Source: an uncultured Granulosicoccaceae bacterium
GTDB lineage: Bacteria > Pseudomonadota > Gammaproteobacteria > CALCKW01
Length of the DNA: 9,456 nt
NCBI GenBank assembly: GCA_937941555.1
Contig: CALDHJ010000403.1
Span: 1-9,456 of the forward strand
Direction of reading: 5' to 3'
Each line of letters begins with the position of its first letter. The first letter of the stretch is position 1. The notes beneath the pieces were generated by a model that searched no databases, was not told the origin of the DNA, and was given only the letters and a program-made list of their open reading frames with translations. Made by a program: the position numbers and the translations under genes. Shown piece after piece: positions 6,592-9,456 of the stretch.

Positions 6592-9456
6592 GTGAATGCA
6601 CTGATAAACGCAGCGGTCGATCACAGCAGAACCGTGTTGATGGTTCTGGTGCTGTTTCTGGTCACAGGCACCGTCACCTACGTGTCCATTCCCAAGGAAG
6701 CCAACCCCGACGTCGACATCCCGATCATCTACGCCCACACCAGTCTCGAGGGCATCTCCCCCGAAGACGCCGAGCGCATGCTGGTGCGCCCACTTGAGAA
6801 AGAGCTCGAGTCGATTGAAGGCGTCAAGAAGATGAACTCGAGCGCCTATGAGGGCGGCGCGTCAGTGACCTTGGAATTCGACGCAGGCTTCGACGCCGAC
6901 GCCGCTCTGACCGACGTGCGCGAGCAAGTCGATAAAGCCAAAGGCAACCTCCCTGCCGAAGCCGACGACCCGATCGTTGAAGAGGTCAATCTGTCGGAGT
7001 TCCCGGTGTTGGTCGTCTCGCTCTCGGGTGCAGTGCCAGAACGGGCACTCTATGCCATCGCCGACCGCCTGCAAGACCGCGTCGAGTCCCTGCCCGGTGT
7101 GCTCGAAGCTCCGATCAACGGCAAGCGCGAGGAAATGGTCGAAATCCTGATCGACCCACTGGTGCTCGAGAGCTACGGCATCAACGAATCGGAACTCTTC
7201 AACACGGTCTCGCGCAACAACCGCCTTGTGGCTGCCGGTGTACTCGATTCCGGTGCAGGTCGATTTCCGCTCAAAGTGCCCGGTGTCGTCGAGAACGCCG
7301 ATGAGTTATTTTCGCTTCCGATCAAGTCCATAGACGGGCAAGTCGTCCGCTTCAAGGACATCAGCGAGATACGGCGCATCTACAAAGATGCCGACAGCTT
7401 TGCGCGCATGGGCGGCGAGACCGCTGTCACGCTCGACATCAAAAAACGGGTCGGCGAGAACATCATCGACACCATCGATGCGGTCAAGGAAGTGGTCGAG
7501 GCCGAACGGGAATTCTGGCCGGTGAGCCTCAGCGTCAGCTACTACGGCGACCAGAGCCAGGACGTGCGCGACATGTTGCTCGACCTGCAAAACAATGTGC
7601 TGTCGGCCGTGTTGCTGGTGGTGATCGTGGTCATCGCGGCACTCGGCCTGCGCACAGCAGGCCTGGTCGCCGTCGCGATTCCGGGCTCTTTTGTGATCGG
7701 CATCCTGGTGCTCGGCACCCTCGGGCTGACCGTCAACATTGTCGTGTTGTTTTCGCTGATCATGTCAGTCGGCATGCTGGTCGACGGCGCGATCGTCGTG
7801 ACCGAATTTGCCGACCGGCGAATGGCGGACAAGGTGCCGAGACGAGAAGCTTACCGGCAAGCCGCGCAGCGCATGGCATGGCCGATCATTGCCTCGACAG
7901 CAACCACACTCGCGGTGTTTCTGCCGCTGCTGTTCTGGCCGGGTATCGTCGGTCAGTTCATGAAATACCTGCCCATCACGCTGATCGCAACACTCAGCGC
8001 ATCTTTGCTGATGGCATTGATTTTCGTGCCGACCCTCGGCGGCCTGATTGGCAAGCCCGGTCCTCGGTCTGATGCGGCCACAGCCAACCTTGTCGCGGCC
8101 GAGACTGGCGACATCCGGCAGCTGAGCGGTTTTACCGGCAGCTACGTGCGTTTTCTCGCCTGGGCGATCCGCTTCCCGCTCCAGATCCTGTTTCTGATCA
8201 TCGCTGTTCTGATCGGCATCTTCACGCTCTACGGTGAGTTCGGCCGCGGAACCGAGTTCTTCCCGGAAGTCGAACCCAAGCAAGCCAATGTCGCGGTCCT
8301 CGCGCGCGGTGATCTCGCCGTTCGCGAACGCGATCAATTGCTGCGCCGCGTGGAACAGGAAATTCTCAAGATCCCTGAATTCAAGACCGCCTACGCCCGC
8401 ACCAATGTGGACGCCACCGACAAGATCGGCACCATCTCGGTCGAGTTCCACGACTGGGACAAGCGCGAGCGACGCGCCGATACGGTGCTCGATGACGTGC
8501 GCAGTCTGAACGAAGTCATACCGGGCATTCTGATCGAGGTCCAGAAAATGGGCGAAGGTCCGGGCGGTGATCAGAAGCCGGTCCAGATCGCATTCGCTTC
8601 GATGGATGCAAAGCTCGCAGCCGATACTGCGACACGCGTTCACGACTGGATGGTCGAAAAAGGCGGTTATGTCGATATCGAAGACAGCCTGCCGCTGCCA
8701 GGCCTTGAGTGGAATGTCCGTGTCGACCGCGAGGAAGCGGGCCGGTTCGGCGCAGACGTCGCCCTGATCGGCACCTTCGTGCAGCTCATCACCAACGGCG
8801 TCAAGCTCTCGACCTACCGACCGGACGACAGTGACGAAGAGTTGGATATCCGGGCACGCTTTCCGGCCGACAAGCGCCAGTTGTCGCAACTGCAGGACCT
8901 GCGCGTGGCCGGCGCGAATGGCTATGTGCCGATCGGCAATTTCACGACCATCGAGCCCAGCCAGAAAGTCAGCACCTTGCGCCGTCTCGACGGCCAGAGC
9001 GTGCACCGCGTCAAGGCCGCCGTGACACCACGTGACGGCGAAGACGTGGTGAACCTTGGGCAGCTTGCCAACGAACGCCTGCAGGAACTCAAGGACGCAG
9101 CCGAGGAATTCGGTATCGACCCGCGAGTGACTGTCATCTTCGAAGGGCAGGACGCCGACCAGGCCGAAGCACAGACCTTCCTCGGCAACGCCTTTGGGGT
9201 CGCGCTGTTCATCATGGCCATTATCCTGGTGACCCAGTTCAACAGTTTCTACCAGGCGTTTCTTGTGCTGACTGCGGTGATTCTGTCGGTTGGCGGTGTC
9301 CTGATCGGCTTGATGGTGACGCAACAGCCGTTCGGCATCATCATGAGCGGCGTCGGTGTGATTTCGCTCGCCGGAATCGTGGTCAACAACAACATCGTCC
9401 TCATCGACACCTTCAATGTCATTCGCAAGCAGGGCACCGATGTCGGGATTGCGGTG
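6592..9456 (+). CDS. RND efflux permease, AcrB-like superfamily (C-terminus off right edge)
   Basis: An open frame of 955 codons reaching the window edge; family members are about 1,020-1,050 residues, so most of the protein is present. It is the proton-driven inner-membrane pump of a tripartite exporter. After the first membrane helix (about 10-30, ending VSIPKEANPDVDIPII) comes the first porter loop (LVRPLEKELESIEGVKKM, DVREQVDKAK, NGKREE), the first helix bundle from about residue 330, TM4 with VGMLVDGAIVV (D398-G399), the second periplasmic loop after TM7 (about 525-870, including KMGEGPGGDQKP), and the second bundle with GIVVNNNIVLID (N932-N934) in the TM10 region. AcrB has Asp-Asp and Lys at these relay positions; here only the first Asp remains and Asn replaces Lys. 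The start is GTG with a good GAGGGA site. Substrate cannot be told from sequence; the metal-exporter subgroup is not clearly indicated. Confidence 0.95.
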   Translation, partial: MNALINAAVDHSRTVLMVLVLFLVTGTVTYVSIPKEANPDVDIPIIYAHTSLEGISPEDAERMLVRPLEKELESIEGVKKMNSSAYEGGASVTLEFDAGFDADAALTDVREQVDKAKGNLPAEADDPIVEEVNLSEFPVLVVSLSGAVPERALYAIADRLQDRVESLPGVLEAPINGKREEMVEILIDPLVLESYGINESELFNTVSRNNRLVAAGVLDSGAGRFPLKVPGVVENADELFSLPIKSIDGQVVRFKDISEIRRIYKDADSFARMGGETAVTLDIKKRVGENIIDTIDAVKEVVEAEREFWPVSLSVSYYGDQSQDVRDMLLDLQNNVLSAVLLVVIVVIAALGLRTAGLVAVAIPGSFVIGILVLGTLGLTVNIVVLFSLIMSVGMLVDGAIVVTEFADRRMADKVPRREAYRQAAQRMAWPIIASTATTLAVFLPLLFWPGIVGQFMKYLPITLIATLSASLLMALIFVPTLGGLIGKPGPRSDAATANLVAAETGDIRQLSGFTGSYVRFLAWAIRFPLQILFLIIAVLIGIFTLYGEFGRGTEFFPEVEPKQANVAVLARGDLAVRERDQLLRRVEQEILKIPEFKTAYARTNVDATDKIGTISVEFHDWDKRERRADTVLDDVRSLNEVIPGILIEVQKMGEGPGGDQKPVQIAFASMDAKLAADTATRVHDWMVEKGGYVDIEDSLPLPGLEWNVRVDREEAGRFGADVALIGTFVQLITNGVKLSTYRPDDSDEELDIRARFPADKRQLSQLQDLRVAGANGYVPIGNFTTIEPSQKVSTLRRLDGQSVHRVKAAVTPRDGEDVVNLGQLANERLQELKDAAEEFGIDPRVTVIFEGQDADQAEAQTFLGNAFGVALFIMAIILVTQFNSFYQAFLVLTAVILSVGGVLIGLMVTQQPFGIIMSGVGVISLAGIVVNNNIVLIDTFNVIRKQGTDVGIAV

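Noticed and set aside
7765..9324. Minus-strand open frame of about 520 codons opposite the RND permease
   Set aside because: The plus strand here encodes an unmistakable RND permease with conserved motifs throughout; the antisense translation is rich in His, Asp and Gln with no family features.

Overview
The window is dense, moderately high-GC bacterial DNA. It reads as Gammaproteobacteria, probably environmental or marine. This placement rests on the overall style of the genes (YejA-like binding proteins, PadR-MFP-RND efflux cluster, HTTM protein) and is an inference, since no rRNA or other taxonomic marker is present. There is no tRNA, insertion sequence, CRISPR array or phage gene.

Two transcription units diverge from one 216-bp intergenic region (4729-4944). 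The left unit runs on the minus strand from 4728 down past position 1. It holds two tandem paralogous periplasmic solute-binding proteins of the YejA / extracellular family 5 type (4728-2920 and 2916-1093), a LysE/RhtB-type amino-acid exporter (1086-445), and the N-terminal part of an HTTM-domain membrane protein (390 to the left edge). Gaps between the first three genes are 3 and 6 nt, so they are almost certainly co-transcribed. No ABC permease or ATPase gene accompanies the binding proteins here.

The right unit runs on the plus strand: a PadR-family regulator (4945-5508), a membrane-anchored RND periplasmic adaptor that overlaps it by 13 bp (5496-6581), and an RND inner-membrane permease that starts 10 nt later and runs off the right edge (6592 onward, 955 codons visible). 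This looks like a self-contained regulated efflux operon: PadR would sense a ligand, and the adaptor plus permease would export it through an outer-membrane channel not seen here.

A clear inverted repeat (TATATCG-ttc-CGATATA, 4911-4927), overlapped by a second palindrome (GATATATATC, 4922-4931), sits just upstream of the PadR start. It is the best candidate operator for autoregulation. It also overlaps a possible -10 element of the divergent binding-protein unit, so one site could control both directions.

I see no clearly new defence or mobile system. The points most worth a second look are the operator, the permease-less tandem YejA-like pair coupled to an exporter and an HTTM protein, and the non-canonical proton-relay residues of the RND pump.
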